From Pseudomonas urmiensis (lineage in GTDB: Bacteria > Pseudomonadota > Gammaproteobacteria > Pseudomonadales > Pseudomonadaceae), in NCBI RefSeq assembly GCF_014268815.2, contig NZ_JABWRE020000001.1, positions 2,113,001 through 2,177,000 on the forward strand: 64,000 nucleotides of DNA, in the 5' to 3' direction. Both the position numbers and the translations under genes were made by a program. Shown here piece after piece: positions 63,171 through 64,000 of this stretch (position 1 is the first letter of the stretch; every line of letters starts with the position of its first letter). A model generated the notes under the pieces. That model ran no database searches and was not told the origin of the DNA. It saw only the letters and a program-made list of their open reading frames with translations.

Positions 63171-63929
63171 ATGCACAATCAAGCACTCATCCAATACCTG
63201 CTGCTGCTCGGTGACAGCGCCCTGATCCAGGGCCAGCGCCTGTGCCAGTGGTGCGGCCATGCGCCGGCTCTGGAAGAAGAGCTGGCCCTGATGAACGTCG
63301 GCCTCGATTTGGTCGGCCAGGCACGCAACTGGCTGGAATACGCCGCCGAACTGAGCGACGACGGCCTCGACGCCGACGCCCTGGCGTTTCGCCGCGATGA
63401 GCGGGCCTATCGCAACCTGTTGCTGGTCGAACAACCCAATGGCGATTTCGCCGTGACCATGCTCAAGCAGTTCTTCTATGACGCCTGGCATTTCGCCGTG
63501 CTCCAAGAGCTGAGCCAATCGCAAGACCCGCGCATCGCCGGCATTGCCGCCAAGGCCCTGAAGGAAGTCACCTATCACCTGCGCCGCTCTGGCGAGTGGG
63601 TGCAGCGCTTGGGCGGCGGCACCGAAGAAAGCCGCCGGCGCATGCTCGCCGCGATCCCGCTGCTGTGGCGCTTCACCGTGGAACTGGCGGCCGGCAGCGA
63701 AGCCGAGCTGCGCCTGGCCGAAGCGGGCATTGGCGCAGATCCTGCGCAGGTCGGCGCGGCTTGGCTCAAGCAGGTCAGCGCGATCTTCGCCTCGGTCGAG
63801 CTGCCGCTGCCCAACGCGGCCAACCACTTCTATCTGAGTGGTCGCACAGGCCTGCACAGCGAGCACCTGGGCCTACTGCTGGCCGAGATGCAGTTCTTGC
63901 CACGGGCCTATCCCGATGCAACCTGGTGA
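63171..63929 (+). CDS. paaC: Phenylacetyl-CoA epoxidase structural subunit PaaC
   Basis: Ferritin-like partner of PaaA, 252 aa, which supports the catalytic subunit. Conserved parts are LGDSALIQGQRLCQWCGHAP, LVGQARNWLEYAAEL and the DAWHFAVLQELSQS helix. GAGG precedes the ATG at 63171. Its last codons overlap paaD by 14 bases. Confidence 0.93.
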   Translation: MHNQALIQYLLLLGDSALIQGQRLCQWCGHAPALEEELALMNVGLDLVGQARNWLEYAAELSDDGLDADALAFRRDERAYRNLLLVEQPNGDFAVTMLKQFFYDAWHFAVLQELSQSQDPRIAGIAAKALKEVTYHLRRSGEWVQRLGGGTEESRRRMLAAIPLLWRFTVELAAGSEAELRLAEAGIGADPAQVGAAWLKQVSAIFASVELPLPNAANHFYLSGRTGLHSEHLGLLLAEMQFLPRAYPDATW

Positions 63930-64000
63930 GCTGATCGCCAGCGACCGTGGCGCCCGCGCGGCACGCGGCGATGACCTGGCGCGGGCCTGGGCGGTGCTGG
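63916..64000 (+). CDS. paaD: Phenylacetate-pathway Fe-S assembly protein PaaD (partial)
   Basis: The first 28 codons of a gene cut by the window end. The start MQPGELIASDRGAR and following DDLARAWAVL match P. putida PaaD, a DUF59/SufT-like factor thought to help mature the iron-sulfur-containing reductase PaaE. It starts 14 bases before the paaC stop. The rest, including its conserved acidic motif, is outside the window. Confidence 0.85.
   Translation, partial: MQPGELIASDRGARAARGDDLARAWAVL

Overview
The window reads as chromosomal DNA from a Pseudomonas, most likely of the P. putida group. The reasons are high G+C, dense packing, REP-type repeats with the core GCGGGCAAGCCCGCTCCCAC in most larger gaps, and a phenylacetate (paa) locus with the P. 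putida gene order. There is no rRNA, tRNA, CRISPR, prophage or insertion sequence. Most of the window is metabolic and regulatory gene islands separated by REP/BIME-like DNA.

Layout. 0.1-4.5 kb: a glycine-betaine/proline-type ABC importer (proV, proW, proX) followed by a GATase1-AraC regulator. 5.0-5.9 kb: an orphan XylS/BenR-like AraC regulator. 5.9-7.2 kb: 1.3 kb of repeats plus a perfect ANR/FNR box. 7.2-12.7 kb: formate dehydrogenase fdoG-fdoH-fdoI-fdhE, in which FdoG carries Cys in place of selenocysteine and no selAB follows. 12.9-13.7 kb: an AEC transporter. 14-22.2 kb: a lipoprotein, a secreted (beta/alpha)8-like glycosidase candidate, two membrane acyltransferases and an EmrAB-type efflux pair. 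22.2-22.8 kb: a four-unit tandem array of about 102 bp period. 22.8-27.9 kb: a molybdenum hydroxylase system (xdhC, tri-haem cytochrome c, iorB-like, iorA-like).

28.1-32.1 kb: a SnoaL-like protein, then a CynF-like sigma-54 activator divergent from cyanase (cynS) and an FNT-family channel; the divergent gap has a textbook GG-N10-GC sigma-54 promoter and two palindromic candidate activator sites. 32.1-40.2 kb: an MFS carrier, a haem-dependent oxidative N-demethylase with its reductase and DmmA-like subunit, a PatD-type aminoaldehyde dehydrogenase, a FadR-type GntR regulator and a soluble dCache protein. 40.2-43.6 kb: two chemoreceptors around a small lipoprotein. 43.6-53.4 kb: a miscellaneous stretch with an amino-acid permease, lipoproteins, an MFS pump, a hybrid histidine kinase, a serine hydrolase next to a divergent LysR regulator, and a DUF1176 protein.

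53.4-64 kb: the phenylacetyl-CoA catabolon, with paaX and paaY leftward and paaF-G-H-I-J-K then paaA-B-C-D rightward (paaD cut by the window end). PaaK activates phenylacetate, PaaABC(D) epoxidises the ring, PaaG isomerises, and PaaF, PaaH and PaaJ finish the beta-oxidation-like steps. A shared TGTATCRC motif lies ahead of all three transcription units and is the best candidate PaaX operator.

Most notable are the cyanase/FNT/sigma-54 module, the N-demethylase plus aminoaldehyde dehydrogenase cluster, the selenium-free formate dehydrogenase locus, the glycosidase/acyltransferase group behind an unusual palindrome-rich leader, and the structured repeat arrays. I did not find a clearly unprecedented system; these are the best candidates. 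All functional calls rest on reading the translated sequence and recalling family members, not on database searches.
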